A stretch of 64,000 bases of DNA from an uncultured Candidatus Saccharibacteria bacterium (GCA_946530965.1 CAMNAK010000002.1:62001-126000); one strand, 5' to 3'. Positions 7,413-17,066 are shown, counted from the first letter of the stretch. The notes: generated by a model from the letters alone, not told the origin. A program made the numbers and translations.

Positions 7413-8378
7413 ATGAAACTCTTTTACCAAACCAGTTATCGCCTCTATAATGAGCGCATTAAAAATCCGCTCAGCTTCTTTATTTTCAGCGATATTCACT
7501 ACTCTGCCGCCATGCCAGAAGAGCGTTTGCAGCTTTGCGCGACCGAAGCAAAACGTCAAAAACCAGATTACATTCTTATTCCTGGCGACTTGTTGGATTT
7601 TCAGGATGATATCGACAATTCTGCAAATATGGCTCGCCTTTGCGGCTGGCTCGAACAGCTTGGAAGAGTTGCTCCAACGATTATTAGCCTCGGCAATCAC
7701 GATTTCTACCGCCTTCCACCAAAGAATCACAAAGGTTGGCTAACCCAGTTTCCGTCTCAGCTTATCAATGCAATCCATCCTATCGAGAATGTTCATATAT
7801 TAAACAATGCCGCTTTTGAGGACGATAAAGTATATGTTTACGGATTCACCGCAAGCATAGACTATTATCAAATGGATACAGACAATAAGAGGAATAGTGT
7901 TTTTCGCCCAGGAAACGAAAGCAAAGCAGTACTACTACGCGACATAAATAGCCTAACTCAAGAAGAATTGCATAAACTACCCGTCAAGAAAGCTAGAATC
8001 GCGCTTGTTCACTCCCCTGTATATATGCAAGACGAAGACGTATTGGAAGCGTTCAAAGATTTTGATCTTACGATTTCTGGGCACATGCATAATGGCGCCG
8101 TTCCACCAGTTCTTCAAGATTTTTGGCGCAGCGATAAAGGTCTTGTCGCACCAGGCAAAGCCCTCTTCCCAAAACGCGCCAGAAACTCACTTAAAAATGC
8201 AAACGATAAGAATATTATCTGCGGCGCAGTCACAACCATTCATGATAGCAGCTCGGTCAAATTCCTAAACAAAGCCTTCCCTATCTTTACGACCCGTATC
8301 GATATGACGAAGAATATCATCTACAAACGCAAACCAAATATCAAGAACCAATACATTAATCCCAGAAAAACCAAATAA
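7413..8378 (+). CDS. Calcineurin-like metallophosphoesterase
   Basis: About 321 residues, carrying the five metallophosphoesterase blocks in order: FSDIHYS, PGDLLDF, SLGNHD, the VHSPVY histidine, and SGHMHNG. It probably hydrolyses a phosphoester using two metal ions; the substrate is unknown. There is no signal peptide or clear membrane anchor, though the N-terminal 20 residues are moderately hydrophobic/aromatic. The track start at 7404 falls inside the -10 box TAAAAT (7400-7405), so the ATG at 7413, 7 nt after that box, is the better start and probably leaderless. A perfect hairpin terminator follows. Confidence 0.85.
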   Translation: MKLFYQTSYRLYNERIKNPLSFFIFSDIHYSAAMPEERLQLCATEAKRQKPDYILIPGDLLDFQDDIDNSANMARLCGWLEQLGRVAPTIISLGNHDFYRLPPKNHKGWLTQFPSQLINAIHPIENVHILNNAAFEDDKVYVYGFTASIDYYQMDTDNKRNSVFRPGNESKAVLLRDINSLTQEELHKLPVKKARIALVHSPVYMQDEDVLEAFKDFDLTISGHMHNGAVPPVLQDFWRSDKGLVAPGKALFPKRARNSLKNANDKNIICGAVTTIHDSSSVKFLNKAFPIFTTRIDMTKNIIYKRKPNIKNQYINPRKTK

Positions 8379-8392
8379 AATCCAGCAAAAGC

Positions 8393-8426
8393 GTAAAAGT
8401 TAACTAAGTTAACTTTTACACTTTTT
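8393..8426 (+). terminator. Terminator after phosphoesterase
   Basis: GTAAAAGTTAAC (8393-8404) pairs perfectly with GTTAACTTTTAC (8408-8419), then a T-run. Confidence 0.85.
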
Positions 8427-8453
8427 CAAAACCCAAAATATCTATAGAAAATT

Positions 8454-8480
8454 CCCCGATCCTAAATCGACCGGGGGTAT
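8454..8480 (-). terminator. Terminator after surface protein 1
   Basis: CCCCGAT...ATCG(AC)CGGGG imperfect stem with a T-run on the minus strand, directly after the stop at 8483. Confidence 0.6.
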
Positions 8481-8482
8481 TT

Positions 8483-11356
8483 TTAGCGTTCGCCTAAAGC
8501 CCTTTTTGCAATTACGCATCCGCTAAGAGAGCCAATGAAGACAATTACGCAAATCGCAATCTTGTCGCTGGTATCTACTGGCTTTTCTTCCTTGGCGACA
8601 CGATGATTAATAATCAAATTTGCACCAGCAAATGGCTCACTTTGTTCTTCGGTGGTAGCCGGGACATAGTCTTCTTTATTTAATGCAAAAGTATTAGGCC
8701 TATTCATATCCCATGTAGGCTCCGCAGTAAAGATATCATCCCTCGTGACTGGCTCATATGTAAGATGACCAAAAGTATCCTCGTAAGAACTACTATCTAA
8801 CTCACTTTCGCTATAATTCGTAGTCAACGAATCTCTACCGCCCCTAACTACCGAGCCGGTACATCTAGCAAGCGGAGAGATTAGAATCTTATAATTACTA
8901 GATTCCGCACTGAGCCTTGTAATATTGCTATCCGCTAAGCCAAAATATCTCATATAGACCGTTCCAGATTCTTCATCGGTAACATCTGCAACTACACCCA
9001 AAAAGCCATCATCTGAACCACCTAACAATTCACAATTAAATTCCAGAATATCGATGTCGTCTTCGTCCTCTAATGTCGCATAACTCGTCTCGTATCCAGT
9101 AAGCGTATCCTCAACAACTACATATTCGGCAACCGAACCATCAGAATTAAGAGACGGCAATTCTTCAAAGACTCCGCGCCAAATATTAGCATCGTTTTCG
9201 TCGGCATTATCCGCCGTTAAGGTTACTTCCCTCACAGCCTTACTCATATCGCTCTGCTCGTATAGTTTGAAGCTAACGCTCTCTGGACGCTCAGATTCAA
9301 ATCCAGCATCATCCCATTGTTTCTTGAATGAATAATCATTCTTAGCACCAGTGTATCTATTAGCCACTATTACGGAATCACTGACAATTGGGATAACAGA
9401 AGGCGTCGACGAATCATCCATCTGGTAAGTCGTAGCGTAGTTAACCAAACTCTCCTCAACAACCTTATACGAATTGACATAGCCATCAGCGTCATAGCGA
9501 TTCATGACTCTGAAGGCACCTTCCCAGTCGCCGAGCGAATTCACATCCGCCTGACTGAGCGTAATCTCATCCACCTTCTCGTTGTTACGTACATTATATA
9601 GTTCAAATTTGATCGTTTCTGGTCGGAAGTTCTCCATGCCCGAGTCATCCCAGATCTTTCTAACCTTAACCAAATCAGGCTCGTCAGCAATTACAATTGA
9701 AGGATCGCAAGAAAGCTCGCCATCTTCAGAAACACTAAATTGCACTGGCTCCGCCAATTTGTAGCCCGCAGGAGGTTCAAGCTCTACGATTTCATAGTCA
9801 TGGCCATATGGTAAATCGCTAAAATGTTTTGTTTCGTCAGTCGTATCCCAAGAATACATAATCGAGCCATCCATCTTCAAACCAAGTGTCGCGCCAGACA
9901 ACGGCTCGCCATTTTCATCGACCTTCCGGATATCAATCGACGCTTTCTTGCGATTAACGAATTCCATATTTTCGACACCCAAAGTTACATAAGTGCCGCA
10001 ATATTCTTTATTGTCTTCATATCGATTGTTAACAACCGTCTCGCCCGTGTTAATATTAAGCATCGTCCCATCCTCGACAAAGAAATCAGTCCTATGACCA
10101 GTCGGAGTAACACAAAGCTTTAATACCCTTAGGTTCGTCTCGCCGAACCTAAGATTAAGCTCTTCGCTATATGGATCGCCAAGATTTGTTATATCGAGAT
10201 AGTCGCCTTTTTCAAACCGCCCCAAAATGCCACCCGTGTAATACCCGTTTTTGCTGCCATTCGCAGTAGGGACATCGCTTCTACGCCAACTTGAAAAATC
10301 CGCCCTCTTCAAAGGATTCACATAAGAGGAAGACCTATTAAAAAACTGATCTACACTAGTGAGATTCTGAGTATTAAGACGAGAAAAATCAAAATATTCG
10401 ACACCAGAAGCATCAAACATGTATCGAGCATCTTCAAGCAAAGGAGTATCAGACACGCTCCAAATCATCGTTCTGAGCTTCGGCGTCTCAAAGAACATAT
10501 AACTCATATCAGTTACATTGCTCAAATCGAAACTGCTAACATTCAAAGTCGTCACTTCGTTTAAGTAGTAACCAAACATTCCGTACATATTCGTCATTCG
10601 AGAAGTATCAAGTTTCCTTACGTCAAAACTACGACAGTTACGAAAACTTCCAAAATCAATTCCATTCGGTCTTACTGGATCCTTAAACCTAACCGAAGTA
10701 ACATTGTCATAATACTGATCCCAAACTTCATCTCCAGATTCCGGAACAATCATATAATGCCTATAAGACCTATAGGACGCATCGCCGTCTATATACTCAA
10801 AAGAATTATTCTCATACGCTCCATCCTCAGCACGGAAGAAAGTCAACGACCCATCACGCGAATCCCAAACCGAATACGCCGTCCCCCACAATTCGTCTTC
10901 ACTCGCATGATAAGTAGGATATTCAAATTCCTCATAACTTATCTCTTCAGAAGTCGGCTTCGCATAAGTTACAATCTCTGCTTCGCCTTCATTTATCTCA
11001 AGCACAACATAGCCAACATTATTATCGTAAACAATCGTATCGTCATCCCCTTGAACCTCAGTTACTTCATAGACGATATACTTATCACCAATAATGTCTT
11101 CGTCAGAATAAGGGACATTCTCAAAAACAATCTTACCATCGGCACGATTTGTCGTTGTTGCCAAAACAGTATCGGAACCAGATTTACGCAGCTCAAAAGT
11201 AAACTCCCCGGCCGTAGCGCTAGCACCCTTCATGTCGAGGTGACCTTCAATATTAGTTGTACCAGAAATCGCACTAGCCGTTCCGCTAGCTGCGCAAATT
11301 CCTAGTCCTAAAGCTACCGCTGCGCATACCAAGCGCTTCAGCCTTAAAAGCCTCAT
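8483..11356 (-). CDS. Large surface adhesin 1: pilin-like isopeptide, BspA-like and CnaB domains
   Basis: A 957-residue secreted, probably wall- or membrane-anchored protein. It has a signal peptide at residues 1-29, then a domain GEFTFELRKSGSDTVLATT...YEVTEV resembling streptococcal pilin isopeptide (FctA/Spy0128-type) domains. A BspA/DUF285 region follows (LDTSRMTNMYGMF, FDLSNVTDMSYMFF), then a SpaA-like prealbumin fold (DIRKVDENGEPLSGATLGL, EIVELEPPAGY) and two Cna-B domains (VRKIWDDSGMENFRPETI and FKKQWDDAGFESERPESV). The C-terminus has VDTSDK, a hydrophobic helix and KRALGER. These features indicate adhesion, plausibly to the host cell. RBS GGGAG precedes the ATG. It is paralogous to the next surface protein. 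Confidence 0.88.
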   Translation of the reverse strand: MRLLRLKRLVCAAVALGLGICAASGTASAISGTTNIEGHLDMKGASATAGEFTFELRKSGSDTVLATTTNRADGKIVFENVPYSDEDIIGDKYIVYEVTEVQGDDDTIVYDNNVGYVVLEINEGEAEIVTYAKPTSEEISYEEFEYPTYHASEDELWGTAYSVWDSRDGSLTFFRAEDGAYENNSFEYIDGDASYRSYRHYMIVPESGDEVWDQYYDNVTSVRFKDPVRPNGIDFGSFRNCRSFDVRKLDTSRMTNMYGMFGYYLNEVTTLNVSSFDLSNVTDMSYMFFETPKLRTMIWSVSDTPLLEDARYMFDASGVEYFDFSRLNTQNLTSVDQFFNRSSSYVNPLKRADFSSWRRSDVPTANGSKNGYYTGGILGRFEKGDYLDITNLGDPYSEELNLRFGETNLRVLKLCVTPTGHRTDFFVEDGTMLNINTGETVVNNRYEDNKEYCGTYVTLGVENMEFVNRKKASIDIRKVDENGEPLSGATLGLKMDGSIMYSWDTTDETKHFSDLPYGHDYEIVELEPPAGYKLAEPVQFSVSEDGELSCDPSIVIADEPDLVKVRKIWDDSGMENFRPETIKFELYNVRNNEKVDEITLSQADVNSLGDWEGAFRVMNRYDADGYVNSYKVVEESLVNYATTYQMDDSSTPSVIPIVSDSVIVANRYTGAKNDYSFKKQWDDAGFESERPESVSFKLYEQSDMSKAVREVTLTADNADENDANIWRGVFEELPSLNSDGSVAEYVVVEDTLTGYETSYATLEDEDDIDILEFNCELLGGSDDGFLGVVADVTDEESGTVYMRYFGLADSNITRLSAESSNYKILISPLARCTGSVVRGGRDSLTTNYSESELDSSSYEDTFGHLTYEPVTRDDIFTAEPTWDMNRPNTFALNKEDYVPATTEEQSEPFAGANLIINHRVAKEEKPVDTSDKIAICVIVFIGSLSGCVIAKRALGER

Positions 11357-11466
11357 ACTTTTTCTCCCTTTTTCGTTTTTATATTCGAACGTCTCTCAAA
11401 CGCCTATACAACTCTATTATTAGCATAAGCATCAAAGAATTTCAATACTCGGGCGCATCAACAAAA

Positions 11467-11490
11467 AAAACGAAGCGCCAAGCGCTTCTT
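11467..11490 (-). terminator. Terminator after tRNA-Arg(UCG)
   Basis: GAAGCG/CGCTTC hairpin followed on the minus strand by an eight-base T-run. Confidence 0.8.
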
Positions 11491-11492
11491 TT

Positions 11493-11569
11493 TGGTACCT
11501 CCGATAGGACTCGAACCTACGACCCTCTGTTCCGAAGACAGATGCTCTAATCCACTGAGCTACGGAGGC
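11493..11569 (-). tRNA. tRNA-Arg (anticodon UCG), CCA encoded
   Basis: A 77 nt cloverleaf: acceptor GCCTCCG with CGGAGGT (G1-U72 wobble), D-arm GCTC/GAGC, anticodon stem TCTGT/ACAGA with loop CTTCGGA (anticodon TCG), T-arm with GTTCGAGTC, then discriminator A and encoded CCA. It reads CGN arginine codons. It sits between the two paralogous adhesin genes, next to the direct repeat that flanks adhesin 2. Confidence 0.95.
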
Positions 11570-11592
11570 AAACAGATATTAAAACCGCCAAT

Positions 11593-11662
11593 AATATCCT
11601 GGTCTTTATTATTGTAACACAAGAATACCCCCCCCTAGAGACCCCCGTACTACTCGTTTCAT
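11593..11662 (+). repeat. Direct repeat DR-1, left of adhesin 2 (70 bp)
   Basis: It runs from AATATCCTGGTCTTTATT to TACTACTCGTTTCAT. Identical to 14500-14567 except for the C-run (eight C here, six there). It ends 10 bp from the adhesin 2 stop. Confidence 0.92.
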
Positions 11663-11671
11663 TATATACTA

Positions 11672-14182
11672 CTAGCGTTTCTTTGTTGCGCTAAACGCAA
11701 ATGCACCGCCAAGCGACACCGCAAAAGTAATCGCACAAATCACAATCTTGTCGCGCGTATCTGGAGATTCCGTCTCTTCTGGCGTAATCTCAGATTCTTC
11801 TTCCTCAGGAATAACAGCGTTTGTTATTATGGTTGCCCCCACAAACGGCGCATCTTCTTCGTCAACGCCATCGGCGGCATAGCTAGTTTCGTAACCATCT
11901 ATCGCAGTTTCAACAATTACATATCGAATCGTTTCACCCGCATTATCCTTCTCTAGCAATCCTTCAAACTTGCCATGCCATGCATTATCGCCATCACCAT
12001 CATCCACTACCTGGATGCTTGCAATCGCATTTTCCATGTCACCACTTTCGAATATACTCACCTCGATAGATCCCGGTCTTTGCGACTCATATCCTTCATC
12101 GAGCCACTCTTTCGTAAACTCATAATCAATCAAAGAACCGTTGAATTCATTTTTGACCGTAATCCTATCACCGGCAATCGGATCCGCACTTCCGCCTTCC
12201 CTACCGTCCAACTGATAAACCGGCGAATAGTTAACAAAATCGTCTTTCTCGATTACTACAAGGTTATGATTACGATCATCCAAGCCATACTCACTATAAT
12301 CCTTAAACTCGCCAACCCAAGCACCATCCGCATTCGCATCGTCAGCCGTCACGGTAATCTCATCAATCGTTTCATCAGCATCAGCATCAAACAGCTCAAA
12401 AGTAACGCTCTCTGGACGATATTGTTCTTTGCCTTCATCGTCCCATACTTTCTTAACTCTCACGGCATTCAGCTCATCCTCAATTTCTATAGAAGAAATC
12501 TCTTCGTCATTGCTAGTCACCACACCATCAGCTGACACATTAAAGCTTACCGGTGACGCCACTCTATAACCTTCCGGTGCTTCGTACTCAATAATTTCAT
12601 AATCATGACCAAAAGCTAAATTGCTGAAAAATACCGCATCATCACCTGTCTCCCATGAATAAATCACCGATCCATCCATCTTTAGCGCCATTTCTGCGCC
12701 CGCCAAAGCCTCGCCATCCTCATTTACCTTCTTAACCTCAAGCTGCGCTTTTTTCTGATTCACGAAGGTCATTTCGGTATCACTCATTGTCGCATAAGTA
12801 CCACAAAGGCCCTCGGTAATATAGCCGTAATTGCTTTGCGTCACCACGCCAGTCATTACATTGATCATCGGTCTATGCGCAATAAGCGGAGATGGGTAGC
12901 TAGCGCCGTGCTCAATACATAGCTTTACGACTTTTACCCCGTAAAGACTCGAAAACTCTGCACTATAAACTGCACCCAAATTGGTAATATCTAGGAAATC
13001 GCCATCATATCTATAGAACATATTCGATGTTCCATAAACCTTTTGAACACGGCCATTAACATACTCGCCATTCCGCTTCCAGTTCGACATATCAATCCGC
13101 CTCATAGCTACTGGTACTTGCGAGCTCGTGCTAAACATATAATCAGCATACTCAAGACTATCAGTCTCAAATTTAGAAAAATCAAAATACTCTAATCTCG
13201 TATTCCTCATCATATCGGCCATATCGGTCACCTCCGTGGTATCTGGATCACCCCAAATAACTCTTTCCAAATTAACATCACCCTCAAACATACCTTCCAT
13301 TTTCGTCACATTTGACGTGTCGAAATTGCTAATATTTATTGACTTAAAAGCGCCTTGATTTCGGTTGTATTTAAACATATCGCGCATGGTTGTCAGCCTT
13401 GATGTATCTAGCTTGCGCAAATCATAGCTCTCACAATTCTCGAACCCAGAAAAACCAATATACTCCGGCCTCACCGCATCTTTAAAACGCACCGATTTGA
13501 CCTTTGAGCTTTCAGCATAATACGGCGTACTGCCGTTATTGTAGTTGAAGCCAGAGTTCCCAGTCTCCTGCACAACGGTATAGTACAAATACCAACCATC
13601 GTTATAAACATATTTTCTATCCTCATAAGCGCCCTCTTCATCGCGGAAAAACGTTAACGAACCATCGCGAGAATCAAAAACCGAATAAGCTACGCCTTGT
13701 AAATCCTCATCAGTAGCATGAAAAACATTATATTCTAGACCATCATAGCGAATTTCCATTGAAACCGGCTTCGCATAAGTAATAGTTATCTCTTCAGCAT
13801 CTGGCGAACCACCTTCCTCGAATTGCAAAACAGCATAACCGACATTACTATCATAAATAATCGTATCGTCATCGCCCGGAACCTCAGTGACCTCGTAAAT
13901 AATATACTTTTCATTCAAGATATCGGCATCAGAATACGGCACATCCTTAAAAACAATATTGCCGTCAGCGTCATTAGTAGTAGTCATAATGACAGTATCA
14001 GAACCAGGCTTACGCAACTCAAAACTAAACTCGCCTTCAGATATCTCGCTAGCGCCATTTACAACTTTCTGCCCAGTAATATCTACAGTGCCAGAAATCG
14101 CATAACTTGCACCGCAAGCCAACAAAACATTCACTGTTGCCGCCAATACTACAGCCAAAATGCGCTTTGAGCTAAAAAACAT
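11672..14182 (-). CDS. Large surface adhesin 2: paralogue of adhesin 1
   Basis: About 836 residues with the same domain order as adhesin 1: signal peptide (FFSSKRILAVVLAATVNVLL...ASYA), pilin isopeptide-like domain (GEFSFELRKPGSDTVIMTT), BspA/DUF285 repeats (LDTSRLTTMRDMF, FDTSNVTKMEGMF), SpaA-like domain (EVKKVNEDGEALAGAEMAL, EIIEYEAPEGY), and two Cna-B domains (VKKVWDDEGKEQYRPESV and FTKEWLDEGYESQRPGSI). The tail is SPDTRDK plus a hydrophobic helix plus KKR. The start at 14182 is chosen over the track start at 14206 because GGGAGAT lies just upstream. The gene lies exactly between two nearly identical 68-70 bp direct repeats, so it could be lost or duplicated by recombination. Confidence 0.88.
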   Translation of the reverse strand: MFFSSKRILAVVLAATVNVLLACGASYAISGTVDITGQKVVNGASEISEGEFSFELRKPGSDTVIMTTTNDADGNIVFKDVPYSDADILNEKYIIYEVTEVPGDDDTIIYDSNVGYAVLQFEEGGSPDAEEITITYAKPVSMEIRYDGLEYNVFHATDEDLQGVAYSVFDSRDGSLTFFRDEEGAYEDRKYVYNDGWYLYYTVVQETGNSGFNYNNGSTPYYAESSKVKSVRFKDAVRPEYIGFSGFENCESYDLRKLDTSRLTTMRDMFKYNRNQGAFKSINISNFDTSNVTKMEGMFEGDVNLERVIWGDPDTTEVTDMADMMRNTRLEYFDFSKFETDSLEYADYMFSTSSQVPVAMRRIDMSNWKRNGEYVNGRVQKVYGTSNMFYRYDGDFLDITNLGAVYSAEFSSLYGVKVVKLCIEHGASYPSPLIAHRPMINVMTGVVTQSNYGYITEGLCGTYATMSDTEMTFVNQKKAQLEVKKVNEDGEALAGAEMALKMDGSVIYSWETGDDAVFFSNLAFGHDYEIIEYEAPEGYRVASPVSFNVSADGVVTSNDEEISSIEIEDELNAVRVKKVWDDEGKEQYRPESVTFELFDADADETIDEITVTADDANADGAWVGEFKDYSEYGLDDRNHNLVVIEKDDFVNYSPVYQLDGREGGSADPIAGDRITVKNEFNGSLIDYEFTKEWLDEGYESQRPGSIEVSIFESGDMENAIASIQVVDDGDGDNAWHGKFEGLLEKDNAGETIRYVIVETAIDGYETSYAADGVDEEDAPFVGATIITNAVIPEEEESEITPEETESPDTRDKIVICAITFAVSLGGAFAFSATKKR

Positions 14183-14870
14183 TTTTATCTCCCTTTTTTG
14201 TTTCAATCCTGGCGTCTCTCAAACACCAATATACAAGCTCATATTAACATAAGCATTTTTAAAAATCAAACAAAAAATGCCGAGATGCGGCATTCTAGCT
14301 CAAATTGGTAGGCCTTATTTACGCGAATTGGAACGACATCTTATGGGATATCCAGAGAATTAAGGGTGTAACCTCAGCTTTAACAGTAGTAAATCCATTC
14401 CCCCTAAGAAAGTAGAACTACTACTCATCTCAGTTATTGTCTATACCAATACCGCACCGGTACATTAGTAATCCAGCAACACAAGAGTATTCGGGCCGGA
14501 ATATCCTGGTCTTTATTATTGTAACACAAGAATACCCCCCTAGAGACCCCCGTACTACTCGTTTCATCCAGATTTAGGCAGTATAATCGGGCCTAATATC
14601 TTGGTCTTCTCTCTATAGTATCAATCGCAAGGAGGTTACACATTATGTAGTTCTTTACTCCTACGTATATTAGAAGCCAGAATATCCGGCCCGATTTTTA
14701 AAAGTTATCATTAACATAAGCAGATGCATTAGTTAGTCTTCTTAGTTTCTCACTGATGTCCTGCTCTGGTGATAGTGATAGCTCGAGTGTCTCGCATTCA
14801 AATATTAGATTACCTCTCTGATGCCTAGAATGCCTCACGAGGGCTCTCAGAGCCCCACAACCGCACTTCT
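14183..14870. other. Gene-free spacer with repeats (688 bp)
   Basis: No supported gene. It holds a hairpin with an A-run (14270-14294, a possible minus-strand terminator AATGCCG/CGGCATT), direct repeat DR-2 (14500-14567), three copies of a TCGGGCC-AATAT-TGG motif (14491, 14587, and inverted at 14677), and a GC hairpin GGGCTCTCAGAGCCCC near 14845. The base composition and short decayed repeats look like a recombination-prone or degraded mobile region. Confidence 0.6.
14500..14567 (+). repeat. Direct repeat DR-2, right of adhesin 2 (68 bp)
   Basis: Second copy of the repeat at 11593-11662, in the same orientation, differing only by two C in the C-run. Together the two copies bracket a unit of about 2.9 kb that carries adhesin 2. 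Confidence 0.92.
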
Positions 14871-15662
14871 CTATCCAGTAACTAAACCACCCGTGACATC
14901 GTTCAGAAGTCTAGTCTGAAGAGGAGCAACACCTCTACCTCTCTGGAACATATCCATAATTTCAGAGAACCTCAAATACTCCTCAATAAAGGCAATTACA
15001 GACATATGTGTTAGGAGTGTGTTACTTCGTCCAATTAGGCCATCCCAATTCTCTTCCTTTTCATATTTCGCACGATAGTAATACTTGCAATCCTCATTTT
15101 GCGCTAGATAGTCGTTATAGGCTAAGTATGGTAGCAAGGAACAGCCTCTCAGAATATCAGGAGAAATGTCTAGACGCTCGAGCAAGCTTTCGTCGGGAGC
15201 GTACTCAAACCATTCAAACTCCATCTCCCCACTATTAACGACCTCGCCATCACTATTGATGTCTTCATATTTCAAAACTCTTGATGTTTTTCTACTATCG
15301 AGCATGAATGCTATTCGGAAAAACACCATCGCTATGTAATTCATATCTACATTGATGTCTTTGAGCTCATACAAATCATTCCAGACATCCTTGAAGCTTA
15401 AGTCTTTTAGCCACTCTCCATTGGCAAGCTGCATCTTTGGCCGAAAATCCCAAGGCCTTGGATTCTTATCTCTGGCGCTCTCTTTGCCTGGGAATTGAAT
15501 GTAAAGTTTCTCTCCAGTTGGATACTCATTCATCAATATCCTACGCTCAGTCTCTTGGAATTTAAGCCCACTACGGTCCAATCCAGCAAAGTGCTCAACA
15601 TTGAACAACTTCTTCTCTTTACTCTTTACCTTCAGTTCATACGTAAGCTCGATTGGCTCCAT
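14871..15662 (-). CDS. Unknown protein divergent from cytosine methyltransferase (possible restriction partner)
   Basis: A 263-residue soluble protein that I do not recognise. It is rich in W, Y, E and K, with no signal peptide or membrane segment. No clear PD-(D/E)xK, HNH, GIY-YIG or PLD nuclease motif is visible; charged stretches such as EFEWFEYAPDES and YYYRAKYEKEE are the only candidates. It is transcribed divergently from a C5-cytosine methyltransferase over a 149 bp shared promoter region with repeated TTGATCGA sites, the usual layout of a type II restriction-modification pair. Function as a restriction endonuclease is inferred from context only. Confidence 0.6.
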   Translation of the reverse strand: MEPIELTYELKVKSKEKKLFNVEHFAGLDRSGLKFQETERRILMNEYPTGEKLYIQFPGKESARDKNPRPWDFRPKMQLANGEWLKDLSFKDVWNDLYELKDINVDMNYIAMVFFRIAFMLDSRKTSRVLKYEDINSDGEVVNSGEMEFEWFEYAPDESLLERLDISPDILRGCSLLPYLAYNDYLAQNEDCKYYYRAKYEKEENWDGLIGRSNTLLTHMSVIAFIEEYLRFSEIMDMFQRGRGVAPLQTRLLNDVTGGLVTG

Positions 15663-15706
15663 TCCGTCTTTTCTCCTTGTGCTTATGTTCGTTAGTACAA
15701 CTATAG

Positions 15707-15786
15707 TTCGATCAATAACTAAAATCTACAAACAAACGGTTATGTTAGGGTTGATCGACAAAAGTCTTCTTGCTATAATTGATCAT
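15707..15786. promoter_or_regulatory. Divergent control region with three TTGATC-type sites
   Basis: TCGATCAA (15708-15715) and TTGATCGA (15751-15758) are exact inverted copies. A third, ATTGATCAT (15778-15786), sits directly against the methyltransferase -10 box TATAAT (15774-15779, preceded by TGC). This is operator-like and suggests autoregulation of the methyltransferase/unknown-gene pair. Confidence 0.5.
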
Positions 15787-15811
15787 AGATTAGAGGTAGA
15801 AAAGAGGTAAT

Positions 15812-17029
15812 ATGAAGAAAACAGTCTGTGAGTTATTTGCTGGTGTTGGTGGCTTTAGAGTTGGCCTAGAACGCCTTAATAGTGGTTGGTCTACTGTCTG
15901 GTTCAGCCAATGGGAGCCAGGAGCTAAGAACCAATGGGCTCACGACTGCTATGTGTCTCACTTTGGAGATGTAAAAGATTTGGCTGGAGAATACACTACC
16001 GGCATCGATATCTCACTAGTAGACAAAAACAACATCCCCGATCACACGCTAGTAGTTGGCGGTTTTCCTTGCCAGGACTATTCGGTCGCACATACTCTAG
16101 CCTCCTCAAAAGGCATTCAAGGCAAAAAAGGCGTACTCTGGTGGCAGATTTTTGAATTACTAAAAACAAAGCATACTCCATTCTGCTTGTTTGAAAATGT
16201 AGATAGACTATTGAAGTCTCCCGCCAAGCAGCGTGGTAGAGATTTCGGCATCATGCTCTCATGTCTACACTCCCTAGGCTATAGTGTGGAGTGGCGTGTA
16301 GTTAATGCTGCAGAATATGGTGCCGCTCAACGCAGAAGAAGGACCTTCATTTTTGCCTATAGTGATAAAACCAAATATTCTCAGATTGTTAAGGAATTTG
16401 ACCTTAAAAATATTCTTCTAAATTGCGGCTTCTTCGCTACGACCTTCCCTATTGCCGAAAACGACACTCCAAGAGAAGGCGAAGTCTCTACGGATATCGA
16501 AGCCGTCTCAAATGACTTCAAATTCGACTTCGGAAATGCTGGCATCATGAGGGATGGTAAAATTCTCACTACAAAAGTAAAGCCAGTCATAGAAAAAGCT
16601 ACTACTCTGGGCGAAATCCTCGAAAACAAAGAGGTCGATGAAAGCTACTTCATCTCCGAAGAAAAGATGCCAAAATGGACTTACCTAAAAGGCGCCAAAA
16701 AGATTGAAAGGACTAGTGCCACTGGCTACAAATATACCTTCTCTGAGGGGCCAATCGCCTTCCCTGATCCATGGGATAGACCAAGCCGCACAATGCTTAC
16801 AAGTGAATCTACACTCAATCGTAGCACTCATGTTGTAGAGGATATAACTACCAAAAACTTACGCCTTATCACTCCTGTTGAAGCTGAGCGCCTGCAAGGC
16901 TTTGATGATAACTGGACTAATACCGGCATGCCTCAAAAAATGCGTTATTTCTGCATGGGAAATGCGCTTGTAACCCACATGATTACTAGAATGGGCAGAA
17001 CTCTCGACACTATTATTGAAGCCGAGTAG
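15812..17029 (+). CDS. DNA (cytosine-5) methyltransferase
   Basis: A 405-residue type II-style C5 methyltransferase that transfers a methyl group from SAM to cytosine in DNA. Motif I is ELFAGVGGFRVGLE, motif IV VGGFPCQDYS with the catalytic cysteine, motif VI ENVDR, motif VIII QRRRRTFIFAY, and the C-terminal motifs IX/X are RLQGFDDNWT and MGNALV. All are intact, so it is probably active. The target recognition region is about residues 180-320; specificity cannot be read from it. RBS AGAGGT precedes the ATG. It is followed by a strong terminator and lies in an island with a serine recombinase. Confidence 0.93.
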   Translation: MKKTVCELFAGVGGFRVGLERLNSGWSTVWFSQWEPGAKNQWAHDCYVSHFGDVKDLAGEYTTGIDISLVDKNNIPDHTLVVGGFPCQDYSVAHTLASSKGIQGKKGVLWWQIFELLKTKHTPFCLFENVDRLLKSPAKQRGRDFGIMLSCLHSLGYSVEWRVVNAAEYGAAQRRRRTFIFAYSDKTKYSQIVKEFDLKNILLNCGFFATTFPIAENDTPREGEVSTDIEAVSNDFKFDFGNAGIMRDGKILTTKVKPVIEKATTLGEILENKEVDESYFISEEKMPKWTYLKGAKKIERTSATGYKYTFSEGPIAFPDPWDRPSRTMLTSESTLNRSTHVVEDITTKNLRLITPVEAERLQGFDDNWTNTGMPQKMRYFCMGNALVTHMITRMGRTLDTIIEAE

Positions 17030-17036
17030 AGCCAAA

Positions 17037-17066
17037 AGAGCCAATGCAATATATTGGCTCTTTTTA
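17037..17066 (+). terminator. Terminator after methyltransferase
   Basis: AGAGCCAAT (17037-17045) pairs with ATTGGCTCT (17053-17061), then a T-run. Confidence 0.85.

Noticed and set aside
9824-11305. Plus-strand ORFs across adhesin 1
   Set aside because: Antisense to an intact secreted protein with signal peptide and domains.
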